Notes under the pieces: model-generated
Told to the model about the DNA's origin: nothing
Seen by the model: only the letters and a program-made list of their open reading frames with translations
The model's database searches: none
Position numbers and translations under genes: made by a program
Shown here: one piece after another, positions 27,248 to 35,207 of the stretch
Layout of the letters: every line of letters begins with the position of its first letter
Position numbering within the stretch: position 1 is the stretch's first letter
From: Mesorhizobium australicum
Lineage (GTDB): Bacteria; Pseudomonadota; Alphaproteobacteria; Rhizobiales; Rhizobiaceae
Direction: 5' to 3'
NCBI RefSeq assembly: GCF_900177325.1
Contig: NZ_FXBL01000004.1
Span: forward strand, 4,779,501-4,843,500
DNA: 64,000 nucleotides

Positions 27248-28657
27248 ATGGCCGCACTCGAAAAGCTCGACGCCGCGGACGCGGCCGGCGACGGGACCAC
27301 GGAGCGCGCGGCCCGGCACCTTGTCCAGCCATGGCCGACGGCGGGCCAGATCGGCGCGGAGGCGCGCACCTATATCGCGTACGGCGACGGCATCTACATC
27401 ACGGGCGCCGGGGGCGAGCGGCTGATCGACGGGCCGGCCGGCATGTGGTGCGTCAATGTCGGGCACCGGCGCGCGGAACTGGCGGACGCGATGCGCGACC
27501 AGGCGATGGAGCTCTCCTACAACACGCCCTGGTACACGATGAACGAGCCGTCGGTGGCGCTGTCGGAGCGGCTGGCCGCACACGCGCCAGGCGATCTGAA
27601 CCATGTCTTCTACACGACCGGCGGCTCGTCCGCGGTCGAGACGGCGCTGCGCTTCATGCAGTTCTACAACAATGTGCGCGGCCGGCAGGAGAAGAAGACG
27701 ATCCTGTCGCGCCAGGGCGCCTATCACGGCTCAACCTATCTCTCCGGCTCCCTCAACGGCCGCCCGCGCGACCGCGACTGGATGGACGGCGCCGACGGCA
27801 TGGTGGTCAAGCTCTCCTCGCCCAATCCGTTCCGGCGGCCGGCGGGGATGAGCGTCGAGGCGTTTTCGGATTTTCTCGTCGAGGAATTCCGCGAGACCGT
27901 GGCGCGCATCGGCGCGGAGCGGATCGGCGCCTTCGTGGCCGAGCCGATCCAGGCCTCGGGGGGCGTGATCGTGCCGCCGGACGACTACCTGCCACGCATC
28001 GCGCAAATCTGCCGCGACAACGACATCCTCTACATCTCCGACGAGGTGGTGACGGCGTTCGGGCGCGTCGGCGAGGTTTTCGCGTCGCTGGACGTGTTCG
28101 GCGTCGAGCCGGACATGATCACCTTCGCCAAGGGCGTCACCTCCGGCTATTTCCCGCTCGGCGGCGTGATGATGTCGGACCGGCTGTTCGAGACGCTGCG
28201 CCGCTCGAACCATCCCGACGCGATGTTCGCGCACGGGCTGACCTATTCCAGCCACCCGGTCGGCTGCGCGGTGGCGCTGAAGAATCTCGACCTTCTGGAA
28301 GGCGGCATCCTCGACCATGCGCGTTCGGTCGGACCCTATTTCCAGCAGCGGCTGAGGACGCTGGAGGAGCTGCCGCTGGTCGGCGAGGTGCGCGGCCTCG
28401 GCCTGATGGCCTGCATCGAATGCGTCGCCGACCGCGACAGCATGAACCCGCTGAAGCTCGACAACGAGGTCGGCAGGCGCATCGACCGGCACTGCCAGGA
28501 GCTGGGTCTTCTGGTGCGGCCGCTGATCAACATGTGCGTGATGTCGCCGCCGCTGGTGATCAGCCGGGAACAGGTCGACGACATGGTCGCGATCCTGCGC
28601 GAAGGCATCTCGCGAACGATGGACGACCTGCGCAGAGAAGGGCTGTGGAGGGGGTGA
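27248..28657 (+). CDS. Class-III PLP aminotransferase
   Basis: The 469-residue aminotransferase has the class-III pattern: YFTTGGS-type phosphate loop (VFYTTGGSSAVETALRF), DEVVTAFGRVG, and the PLP Lys in TFAKGVTSGYFPLGGVM. Relatives transfer the amino group of polyamines, beta-alanine, taurine or similar omega-amines to pyruvate. ATG 27248 follows GGGAG at 6 bases. It is divergent from potBCA across operator site 2, so the imported amine or its oxidation product is the likely donor. The exact substrate is not readable from sequence. Confidence 0.87.
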   Translation: MAALEKLDAADAAGDGTTERAARHLVQPWPTAGQIGAEARTYIAYGDGIYITGAGGERLIDGPAGMWCVNVGHRRAELADAMRDQAMELSYNTPWYTMNEPSVALSERLAAHAPGDLNHVFYTTGGSSAVETALRFMQFYNNVRGRQEKKTILSRQGAYHGSTYLSGSLNGRPRDRDWMDGADGMVVKLSSPNPFRRPAGMSVEAFSDFLVEEFRETVARIGAERIGAFVAEPIQASGGVIVPPDDYLPRIAQICRDNDILYISDEVVTAFGRVGEVFASLDVFGVEPDMITFAKGVTSGYFPLGGVMMSDRLFETLRRSNHPDAMFAHGLTYSSHPVGCAVALKNLDLLEGGILDHARSVGPYFQQRLRTLEELPLVGEVRGLGLMACIECVADRDSMNPLKLDNEVGRRIDRHCQELGLLVRPLINMCVMSPPLVISREQVDDMVAILREGISRTMDDLRREGLWRG

Positions 28658-28675
28658 GAACCCTCGCCGCGTCGA

Positions 28676-29596
28676 CTACGCGGCAGCGTCCGACCGGTCG
28701 ATGCCATCGACCGCTCGAAGCGCGGGAACGGCGAAATCGCTGAACGCACGAACGACCGGCCGCATGAAGCGGACGGAGGGATAGGCAAGGAACGCCTCCG
28801 TCGGCCTGACCTCATAGCCCGGCAGGATATGGACGAGCCGCCCGTCCGCCAGCTCGTCGTTGACCAGAAGCCGCTGGACGGGACCCGCCGCGTGGCCGCT
28901 GAGAAGCGTCGCGGAGATCACCTCCGCATTGTTGGTCCGCAGGACCGGCCGGACCGGGACGTCGACCGACGCTTCCCCTTGCTGAAGGGTGAGCGTGTCG
29001 CGCTGTGACAGCAAGGTGGAACTGGTGATCACGTCGATCTCGGACAGACGCTCGACCGTTTCGATGGGCCCGCTCCGCTGCAGGAAGGTCGGTGAGGCGA
29101 CCAGGATTCGTCGGACAAGGCCCAGGCGACGCACGATCAGTTCCTGCCCCGCCGGGCGGCCGTATTTCACCGCGATATCGAAGTTCTCGTAGACGAGGTC
29201 GACCTCACGGTTTTCCACAACGAGATCGATCGTGACCGCCGGAAACAGCTTCTGGAAACGCATCACGATCGGGTGCAGGTGCCTGGCGCCAATGCACGAG
29301 GGGGCATGGAGGCGCAGCGGGCCTTCGATCGCTCCCATGTCGCGGCGCACCCCTTCCAGCGCGGCGTCGATCGCAGCCAGCGCCGAACGGCTCGCATCGT
29401 AGAGCGCCTGACCTTGCGGCGTGGGCCGGACCACCCGGGCGGAGCGCTCGAGCAACCTGGCACCGAGATGCTGCTCGAGATTGCGCAGATGTTTGGTGAC
29501 GGCGGGCTGCGAGACGGAAAGATCGCGGGCAGCGGCAGTGACGGAACCGCGTTCGACGGTACGGACGAACGCGCGCAAGGCGACGGCGATATTCAT
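28676..29596 (-). CDS. LysR-family transcriptional regulator
   Basis: The 306-residue protein has an N-terminal winged helix-turn-helix (FVRTVERGSVTAAARDLSVSQPAVTKHLRNLEQHLG, about residues 10-45) and a periplasmic-binding-protein-like effector domain. Its stop codon is 18 bases from the stop of the aminotransferase gene (convergent), and its promoter faces the L,D-transpeptidase gene 107 bases away. LysR regulators often control their divergent neighbour, so that gene is one possible target. The ligand is unknown. Confidence 0.9.
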   Translation of the reverse strand: MNIAVALRAFVRTVERGSVTAAARDLSVSQPAVTKHLRNLEQHLGARLLERSARVVRPTPQGQALYDASRSALAAIDAALEGVRRDMGAIEGPLRLHAPSCIGARHLHPIVMRFQKLFPAVTIDLVVENREVDLVYENFDIAVKYGRPAGQELIVRRLGLVRRILVASPTFLQRSGPIETVERLSEIDVITSSTLLSQRDTLTLQQGEASVDVPVRPVLRTNNAEVISATLLSGHAAGPVQRLLVNDELADGRLVHILPGYEVRPTEAFLAYPSVRFMRPVVRAFSDFAVPALRAVDGIDRSDAAA

Positions 29597-29702
29597 TCAC
29601 ATATCCGATGGCTATGGCTTCTATGACCTCATAACACATGGACACCGTGCGTGCCACCGGGTCTAACGGCGCCACAGGTTTCACGAGGTTCCCAGCAGTC
29701 AA

Positions 29703-30371
29703 ATGATGATCACCAGACGCAGTCTACTGGCCGGCGCGTCGCTGGCGCTTGCAGGGTGCTCGATGCAACAGCGCCCGTCCATCGCTCCCGGACCGACAGC
29801 CGAGACCTCCTATGCGACCATGTATTCGTCGATCGACACCGAGCCCTTTCCGGTTCCGGCGATCGACCTGAAACGGGTCAAGCCGCAATTCCTGCGCCGT
29901 GTCGTGGTCTATGAGACCGAAAGGCAACCCGGGACCATCGTGGTCGATCCCGCCGCGCGCTACGCCTATCTGGTGATGCAGGACGGCCGTGCGATGCGCT
30001 ACGGCATCGGCGTCGGCAAGCAGGAAGGGTTCAATTTCCAGGGCGAGGCGACGATCGCCCGCAAGGCCGAATGGCCGGGCTGGCGCCCGACGCCGGCGAT
30101 GATCGCGCGGGAGCCGGATCGGTACGGCCCGCTGAAGGAAGGGCTGCCCGGCGGAAACGGCAATCCGCTCGGTCCCCGCGCACTCTACCTCTACACGAAT
30201 GGCGAAGACACGTATTACCGGCTGCACGGCACAGTGGAGCCGTGGACGATCGGCACCATGGTTTCGTCCGGGTGCATTCGCCTGCTGAACCAGGACATCA
30301 TGGATCTGTACCGTCGCGTTCCGGTCGGCACGAAGGTCGTCGTCCTTCCGGTAAGCGGATCATCGGCTTGA
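29703..30371 (+). CDS. L,D-transpeptidase (YkuD/ErfK family), lipoprotein
   Basis: The 222-residue protein cross-links peptidoglycan stem peptides or anchors proteins to them. It has a signal with RR at residues 5-6 and a lipobox LAGC (Cys19). The catalytic motif is HGTVEPWTIGTMVSSGCIRL, with Cys in SSGCIRLLNQD. Most of the protein is the YkuD domain (about 75-220). This sequence type is common in rhizobia in several copies. It is divergent from the LysR gene and converges on the histidine kinase gene. Confidence 0.9.
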   Translation: MMITRRSLLAGASLALAGCSMQQRPSIAPGPTAETSYATMYSSIDTEPFPVPAIDLKRVKPQFLRRVVVYETERQPGTIVVDPAARYAYLVMQDGRAMRYGIGVGKQEGFNFQGEATIARKAEWPGWRPTPAMIAREPDRYGPLKEGLPGGNGNPLGPRALYLYTNGEDTYYRLHGTVEPWTIGTMVSSGCIRLLNQDIMDLYRRVPVGTKVVVLPVSGSSA

Positions 30372-30392
30372 GGACAGGCGGAGCTTCCACAT

Positions 30393-31748
30393 TCAGGCCC
30401 TGAGGCGCGGCAGATCTATCCTCGCCGACAGTCCGCCGAGCTCCGAGCGGCCGAGGGTGACCGAGCCGCCATAGGCTTCCGTTATGTCGCGAACGATCGC
30501 GAGGCCGAGGCCGGCGGCGCCGCTACGGTCCAGCCTGCCGCCGCGCGCGAGCGCGACCGCGCGCTCGTCTTCTGCGAGCCCCGGGCCGTCGTCCTCGACC
30601 AGCAGCGAGATCGTCCCGGCAGTGCCCTCCCATCCGACACGGACGCGGGAGCGCGCATGACGCGCAGCGTTGTCGAGGAGGTTGCCGAGCATCTCGTTGA
30701 GGTCGTCTCCATCGACGGGAAGGAGGACGGTATCGGGAACGCCCACCGTGATGGTCTTGCCTTCCGCCGCCGGGATGCGCTCGACAACGCGTGCGATTCG
30801 CCGCGCCGCGTCCGCGAGCGGCGTCGCGGCGCGGCTGGTGCCGTGGCGCAACCGGGTGCGGGTGAGCTCGCGGTCGACATGCCGGCGCATCGAGTCTGCC
30901 AGCGCTTCGAGATTGTCTGCGATCTCACGGTCGCCGCGCTCGCGCAGCCTGCGTATGTCTGCGGCGATCGCGGTGAGCGGGGTCTTGAGGCCGTGCGCCA
31001 GGTCCGCGGCACGATCGCGCGCACGGACAAGCTCGCGTTCCTGAGTGTCGAGAAGCGAGTTCATCTCGGTGACCAGCGGCTCGACCTCGCGCGGCACCCG
31101 GGTCGACAGCCGGCGTGCCCTGCCCGCGCGAACCTCGCCGACGGCTTCAGCGACAGCGGCGAGCGGGCGCAGGCCCGAAACGATCTGAATCCATATGCCG
31201 GCGGCGAGCATCGATCCAAGGGCGGCCAGCACATAGCCCGTATCGCGCGCAAAGCCGCTCCGGAGCTCGGCAAGCTGGGCCCGGTCGATGCCGACCGTCA
31301 CGCGCAGGCGATGGTCGACGCCGTCGACCGGCACGACCAGGTTGCGCTCATGCAGAAGGAGGGAGGTTCCCTGCGGACCCGCCGTATCGCGGGTCAGTTC
31401 TGCGCCGGCAGCGACTTCCGGCCCGCGCGGGATGACAAAATCCCACAGCGAACGGGAGGCCAGCCGCCCCCCGGCCGTCTGATCCTCGATTTGCCAGTAG
31501 AGCCCTCCGAACGGTCGCGAGAAGCGGGGATCGGCGGGTTCGCGGGCGAGGCTGAGCGTGCCGATCCGATCGATCCGGAGCGTGCCGGCGATCGACTGGA
31601 GATGGGTGTCGAGTTCCTGCCCGACGCGGCGATCCAGATGACGCGAGAACAGGGCGGACAGGCCGATGCCCGTGACGACGAGCGCGACCGCCAGCAGGCC
31701 GAGGCCGAGTGCGAAGAAGCGCAGCCGGAGCGAACGGGTCGACCTCAC
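30393..31748 (-). CDS. Sensor histidine kinase
   Basis: The 451-residue kinase has a first membrane segment (about residues 9-32), a periplasmic sensor region of about 120 residues, a second membrane segment (about 155-175), and a HAMP-like linker. The phospho-acceptor His is in ADLAHGLKTPLTAIAAD. The ATPase shows NEMLGNLLDNAARHA, VEDDGPGL and GLGLAIVRDI. It overlaps the response regulator gene by 4 bases. Together with two PepSY proteins and a cytochrome b561 it forms a small signalling/redox locus, a grouping I know from other Proteobacteria with metal- or redox-responsive systems. Confidence 0.92.
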   Translation of the reverse strand: MRSTRSLRLRFFALGLGLLAVALVVTGIGLSALFSRHLDRRVGQELDTHLQSIAGTLRIDRIGTLSLAREPADPRFSRPFGGLYWQIEDQTAGGRLASRSLWDFVIPRGPEVAAGAELTRDTAGPQGTSLLLHERNLVVPVDGVDHRLRVTVGIDRAQLAELRSGFARDTGYVLAALGSMLAAGIWIQIVSGLRPLAAVAEAVGEVRAGRARRLSTRVPREVEPLVTEMNSLLDTQERELVRARDRAADLAHGLKTPLTAIAADIRRLRERGDREIADNLEALADSMRRHVDRELTRTRLRHGTSRAATPLADAARRIARVVERIPAAEGKTITVGVPDTVLLPVDGDDLNEMLGNLLDNAARHARSRVRVGWEGTAGTISLLVEDDGPGLAEDERAVALARGGRLDRSGAAGLGLAIVRDITEAYGGSVTLGRSELGGLSARIDLPRLRA

Positions 31749-32416
31749 GATGACGCCGCCTCGTCCGGAACGAGGTAGCCGAAGCCGCGGCGGGTCTCGA
31801 TCAGCGCTGCCGGCAGCTTGCGCCGCACGCGTCCGACCAGCACCTCGACCGCGTTGGATTCACGCTCGAAATGCTGAGCCTGCAGATGTTCCGCCAGTTC
31901 CTGCTGCGGCACGACGCGGCCGCGATTGAGCATGAGGTATGCGACGAGGCGATATTCCTGCGGAGACAGCGCGACGGGCACGCCGCGTACGGCAAGCCGC
32001 ATCTGGCGGGTGTCGAGTTCTGCCTCGCCCACCCGGATCACCGCCGAGGAATGGCCCGACGAGCGCCGGATGATGGCCCGCAGGCGCGCAAGAAGCTCTT
32101 CCATGCGGAACGGCTTCGGCAGGTAGTCGTCAGCGCCGGCGTCTATGCCCTCGACGCGCTCGCTCCAGGTTCCCCGCGCGGTCAGCACCAGAACCGGAAA
32201 GTCGCGGCCGGCCTCGCGCCACCGCTTGAGGATGGCAAGCCCGTCCATGCCCGGCAGGCCGAGGTCAAGGACGCAGGCGCCGTAGGATTCGATGTCGCCC
32301 TGAAACCAGCCGTCCTCGCCGTTAGCCACCGCATCGACCACGAACCCGCCGGCCTCCAGCGCGGCGGCGACATCCTCGCGGATGAGACGGTCGTCCTCGA
32401 CGAGCAGCACGCGCAT
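31745..32416 (-). CDS. OmpR/PhoB-family response regulator
   Basis: The 223-residue protein has a receiver domain with acidic LVEDD near the start, the phospho-acceptor Asp in CVLDLGLPGMDG (about residue 51) and Lys in YLPKPF. The C-terminal winged-helix DNA-binding domain has LSPQEYRLVAYLMLNRGRVV and VEVLVGRVRRKL. ATG 32416 starts just 1 base after the stop region of the upstream PepSY gene, so the three minus-strand genes are one operon. The genes it regulates are probably the local PepSY and cytochrome genes. Confidence 0.93.
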   Translation of the reverse strand: MRVLLVEDDRLIREDVAAALEAGGFVVDAVANGEDGWFQGDIESYGACVLDLGLPGMDGLAILKRWREAGRDFPVLVLTARGTWSERVEGIDAGADDYLPKPFRMEELLARLRAIIRRSSGHSSAVIRVGEAELDTRQMRLAVRGVPVALSPQEYRLVAYLMLNRGRVVPQQELAEHLQAQHFERESNAVEVLVGRVRRKLPAALIETRRGFGYLVPDEAASS

Positions 32417-32417
32417 C

Positions 32418-32729
32418 TCAATCGTGCCCCGTGTCGAGGATGCGTCCGGTCGCGGGGTCGACCTTGATCTCGAGGCGGCGTCCGTCGGGGCCGAGAAGAT
32501 AGATCTCGTAGACCAGGCCGGCGTCATCGTTCTCCAGCTCGACCTCGAGCACGTCGCCCGTGAGACCATGCACGCGCAGGAGTTCGATGATGCGGGCAAG
32601 CGGCAGCACCTCGCCGCGCTCCCGCGCCCGCTCGATCGTCCTGCGGTCGTCGTCGCCGCCCTTGTCGGCGAGCGCGGGCGAGATGCCGGCAATGAGGACC
32701 GCGAAGCAGGCGGCGAGAGGGACACGCAT
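32418..32729 (-). CDS. Secreted PepSY-domain protein (103 aa)
   Basis: An N-terminal signal peptide (MRVPLAACFAVLIAGISPALA) is followed by a single PepSY domain: IIELLRVHGLTGDVLEVELENDD, then YEIYLLGPDGRRLEIKVDPATGRIL. PepSY domains are thought to bind or inhibit peptidases or sensors in the periplasm. It is the first gene of the operon with the response regulator and kinase, so it may modulate the kinase's sensor domain. It is divergent from a second PepSY gene, 124 bases away. Confidence 0.88.
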   Translation of the reverse strand: MRVPLAACFAVLIAGISPALADKGGDDDRRTIERARERGEVLPLARIIELLRVHGLTGDVLEVELENDDAGLVYEIYLLGPDGRRLEIKVDPATGRILDTGHD

Positions 32730-32853
32730 GCGCGTTTCCTAGCACATCCGCGGATGACAAATCGCTGACATCCCCGCTCAGCGGTCTGTCATCGCGAGCC
32801 TGCGAGAAAGGCGGCGTCGAAGGGCAGAAGCCCGAATTGAGAAGGAGACAGAC

Positions 32854-33129
32854 ATGAACAAGCTCGCTTTCATCCTCACCCTCGCCGCCACCCCGTTCGT
32901 GGCCTCGGCCGCCCTCGCCTCACCGTCCTGCGGCAACGCTCCCCAGTCCAGCTGGATGAGCCTGAAGGACGTCGAGGCCAAGGCAACCGCGATGGGCTAC
33001 AAGGTGCGCCAGGTGAAGATCGAGGACGGCTGCTACGAGGTCTACGCGCTCGACAAGGACGGCAAGCGCGTCGAGGCCTATTTCAACCCGGTGACTGCCG
33101 AGGTCGTCGAAACCAAGCTCGACGACTGA
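32854..33129 (+). CDS. Secreted PepSY-like protein (91 aa)
   Basis: A signal peptide ends near ASAALASP, followed by SWMSLKDVEAKATAMGYKVRQVKIEDGCYEVYALDKDG and VEAYFNPVTAEVVE, a PepSY-like pattern with two Cys that could form a disulfide. The TGA stop shares one base with the ATG of the cytochrome b561 gene (33127-33131), so the two are coupled. It faces the TCS operon, suggesting regulation by that system. Confidence 0.88.
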   Translation: MNKLAFILTLAATPFVASAALASPSCGNAPQSSWMSLKDVEAKATAMGYKVRQVKIEDGCYEVYALDKDGKRVEAYFNPVTAEVVETKLDD

Positions 33130-33710
33130 TGAGCGCGGAACCGATGAGACCGGATGCCGGCGGCGCGATGCCGCCGACCACGGTCAAGGTGTGGGATCCG
33201 TTCGTGCGGGTTTTCCACTGGGCTCTGGTCGCCCTGTTCGTCTTCGCCTTCCTGACTGGAGACGAGTGGCAGGGCCCGCACGAAACCGCCGGCTACGTCA
33301 TCGCCGGCCTCGTGGCCGCGCGCATCCTGTGGGGCCTCATCGGCAGTCGGCATGCGCGCTTCTCGACCTTCGTCCGATCGCCGGTTGAGGTGGCTCGCTT
33401 TATCGGTGCAACGGCACGGTTTTCCGCACCGCGCTATCTCGGTCACAATCCAGCCGGAGCGGCGATGATTCTCGCCCTGCTCGCGGCGATCGGCGTCATC
33501 GCGACGACGGGATACATGATGACCACCGATGCCTATTGGGGCGTCGAATGGGTCGAGGGAATGCACGAGACCGCTGCCTGGGGCACGCTTGGACTGATCG
33601 TGCTGCATGTGGCGGGCGTCGCTCTCGCCAGCATCGAGCATCGGGAAAATCTCGTTCGGGCGATGTTCACGGGACGCAAGCGGGCGCCGGGAGCCGACGA
33701 CCGCGCTTGA
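33129..33710 (+). CDS. Cytochrome b561-type membrane protein
   Basis: The 193-residue protein has four hydrophobic segments and His residues placed for b-type heme: FHWALVALFVFAF, GPHETAGYVIAGL, MHETAAWGTLGLIVLHVAGVAL. It starts with WDPFVRVFHW, a common cytochrome b561/NapC-like opening. It could pass electrons across the inner membrane, with the PepSY protein as partner. The substrate or partner reductase is not encoded nearby. Confidence 0.88.
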   Translation: MSAEPMRPDAGGAMPPTTVKVWDPFVRVFHWALVALFVFAFLTGDEWQGPHETAGYVIAGLVAARILWGLIGSRHARFSTFVRSPVEVARFIGATARFSAPRYLGHNPAGAAMILALLAAIGVIATTGYMMTTDAYWGVEWVEGMHETAAWGTLGLIVLHVAGVALASIEHRENLVRAMFTGRKRAPGADDRA

Positions 33711-33762
33711 CCAGGACGTTCACGCCGGCGGGCGAGGTCGCGCCCGCCGGCATGCCACCCGA

Positions 33763-34962
33763 TCAACGTTGCGAGAGCAGCGCCTCGTTCAGCCCCCAGA
33801 CGTCCTTTTCCTCGGGCGCCGATTCGAGATTGACCACCGGCAGGACGGCGCGGATATGGTCGTGGTGGGTGCGCACGCCGTATTCGAGGTCCGACAGGTA
33901 GAATCCTTCGAAGCCGTTCGATGTCATCGACTCGTTCGACCATTCGGACAGTTGCACGTCCTCCGCCATCGTGTCGCGATCGATGCGGAAGGCAAGATAG
34001 CGCGCGGCGGCCTGCTCGCGGCTCTCGTCGGCATAGCGGTAGATCGCACCGCGCAGCAGCGTCTGGCCGGTGGAGAGCGGAAATTCCTGGTAGAACTGGA
34101 CCGTCTCCGGCGTCATCGCGATCACCATATTCGGGAACAGACCGTAATAGATCCAGGCACGACGAAGCGGTTCGGGCAGGCGCTCCGGCTGCGGCGCGAT
34201 CTTGACGTAGTTGCGCACGCTCCAGCGTCGGCCGGCATGCGGATTGTAGGTGGCGAAGGAGCGCGAGACGCCGTTGACGAACGGCTCGTCGTAATAGGTC
34301 GAACCGTAGAGATCCTGCAGCGCCGGATGGGCCATCGCAACGTGATAGCCCTCGTTGTCGACGTCACGCACCGACTTCCAGTTGACGTTCGACACGCTCG
34401 ACCAGATGCCCCAGGAGGGCACCATCTCCTCTACTCGGTAAGGCGCGATTTCGGCCTCGTGCCGCCGCATCAGCTCGGCGACGTAAGGCTGCGGACCGGG
34501 GCGGAAGCGGATGAAGATGAGCCCCATCCAGATTTCGAGGTCGAGCTGCTTCAGGCCGAATTCATGCCTGTCGAGATCGGGGAAGGAACGCGGCCGCGCG
34601 GCGCCACGCAGCGTGCCGTCGAGATTGTAGACCCAGCCGTGGAACGGGCAGACCAGCGCGTTGCGGCAGTTGCCCTGGTTGTCGGCGACGACTCTGCTGC
34701 CCCGATGCCGGCACATGTTGAGGAAGGAGCGCACGACCCCGTCCTTGCCGCGCACGACGAGCGCGCGCTCGCCGACCACGTCCATCGCCAGGTAGTCGCC
34801 GGGGTTCGGCACGTCGGACACGTGGCCGACGATCTGCCAGTGGGTGCGAAACAGGTGCTCCTTCTCCAGTTCGAGGAGCGCCGGACTGTGATAGGTCCAG
34901 CCCGGAAGGCCACTGCGGTCCCAGTCGTTCGGAATAGCCACATTGCCCGCATGGCGGTTCAT
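33763..34962 (-). CDS. Rieske non-heme iron oxygenase, alpha subunit
   Basis: The 399-residue protein has a Rieske [2Fe-2S] motif CRHRGSR...CPFHGW (about residues 84-106) and a catalytic-domain signature NWKSVRDVDNEGYHVAMAHPAL carrying two iron-binding His. The family includes N-demethylases of glycine betaine, stachydrine and carnitine as well as ring-hydroxylating dioxygenases. No reductase or beta subunit is encoded nearby, so its electron partner is elsewhere. ATG 34962 was chosen with GGGGG upstream. A perfect palindrome lies 15 bases before it, related to the amine-locus operators; this supports, but does not prove, an N-demethylase. Confidence 0.87.
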   Translation of the reverse strand: MNRHAGNVAIPNDWDRSGLPGWTYHSPALLELEKEHLFRTHWQIVGHVSDVPNPGDYLAMDVVGERALVVRGKDGVVRSFLNMCRHRGSRVVADNQGNCRNALVCPFHGWVYNLDGTLRGAARPRSFPDLDRHEFGLKQLDLEIWMGLIFIRFRPGPQPYVAELMRRHEAEIAPYRVEEMVPSWGIWSSVSNVNWKSVRDVDNEGYHVAMAHPALQDLYGSTYYDEPFVNGVSRSFATYNPHAGRRWSVRNYVKIAPQPERLPEPLRRAWIYYGLFPNMVIAMTPETVQFYQEFPLSTGQTLLRGAIYRYADESREQAAARYLAFRIDRDTMAEDVQLSEWSNESMTSNGFEGFYLSDLEYGVRTHHDHIRAVLPVVNLESAPEEKDVWGLNEALLSQR

Positions 34963-34976
34963 GAAAGCCCCCGTTC

Positions 34977-34998
34977 TTATTGAATGTTCATTCAATAA
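34977..34998. promoter_or_regulatory. Perfect 22-bp palindrome before the Rieske gene (site 3)
   Basis: TTATTGAATG (34977-34986) and CATTCAATAA (34989-34998) are exact reverse complements around a 2-base centre. The core has TTGAA-N6-TTCAA, as in site 1. It lies 15 bases upstream of the Rieske oxygenase start codon, where a repressor would block transcription. The regulator is not encoded next to it. About 200 bases to the right (35005-35207) hold no gene; one hairpin (GGATTTC/GAAATCC near 35100) may terminate something. Confidence 0.75.
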
Positions 34999-35207
34999 GA
35001 ACATATTTATCTTTATAATGCAATGGGTTGTGCAAAACGCCCTAGATATGCAGCGCGTGATGCGACTGAACTTGGCGAACCCCCGCGCCGAGTCTGCCCG
35101 GATTTCCGTCGTGAAATCCGCGCCTTAGCCAAGCTTCGCCGCGAGCCGGCGAGGGCATGGATGCGATTGTCGATATGCCCTGAAATCCAAGGGCGTGGAA
35201 GCGACCC

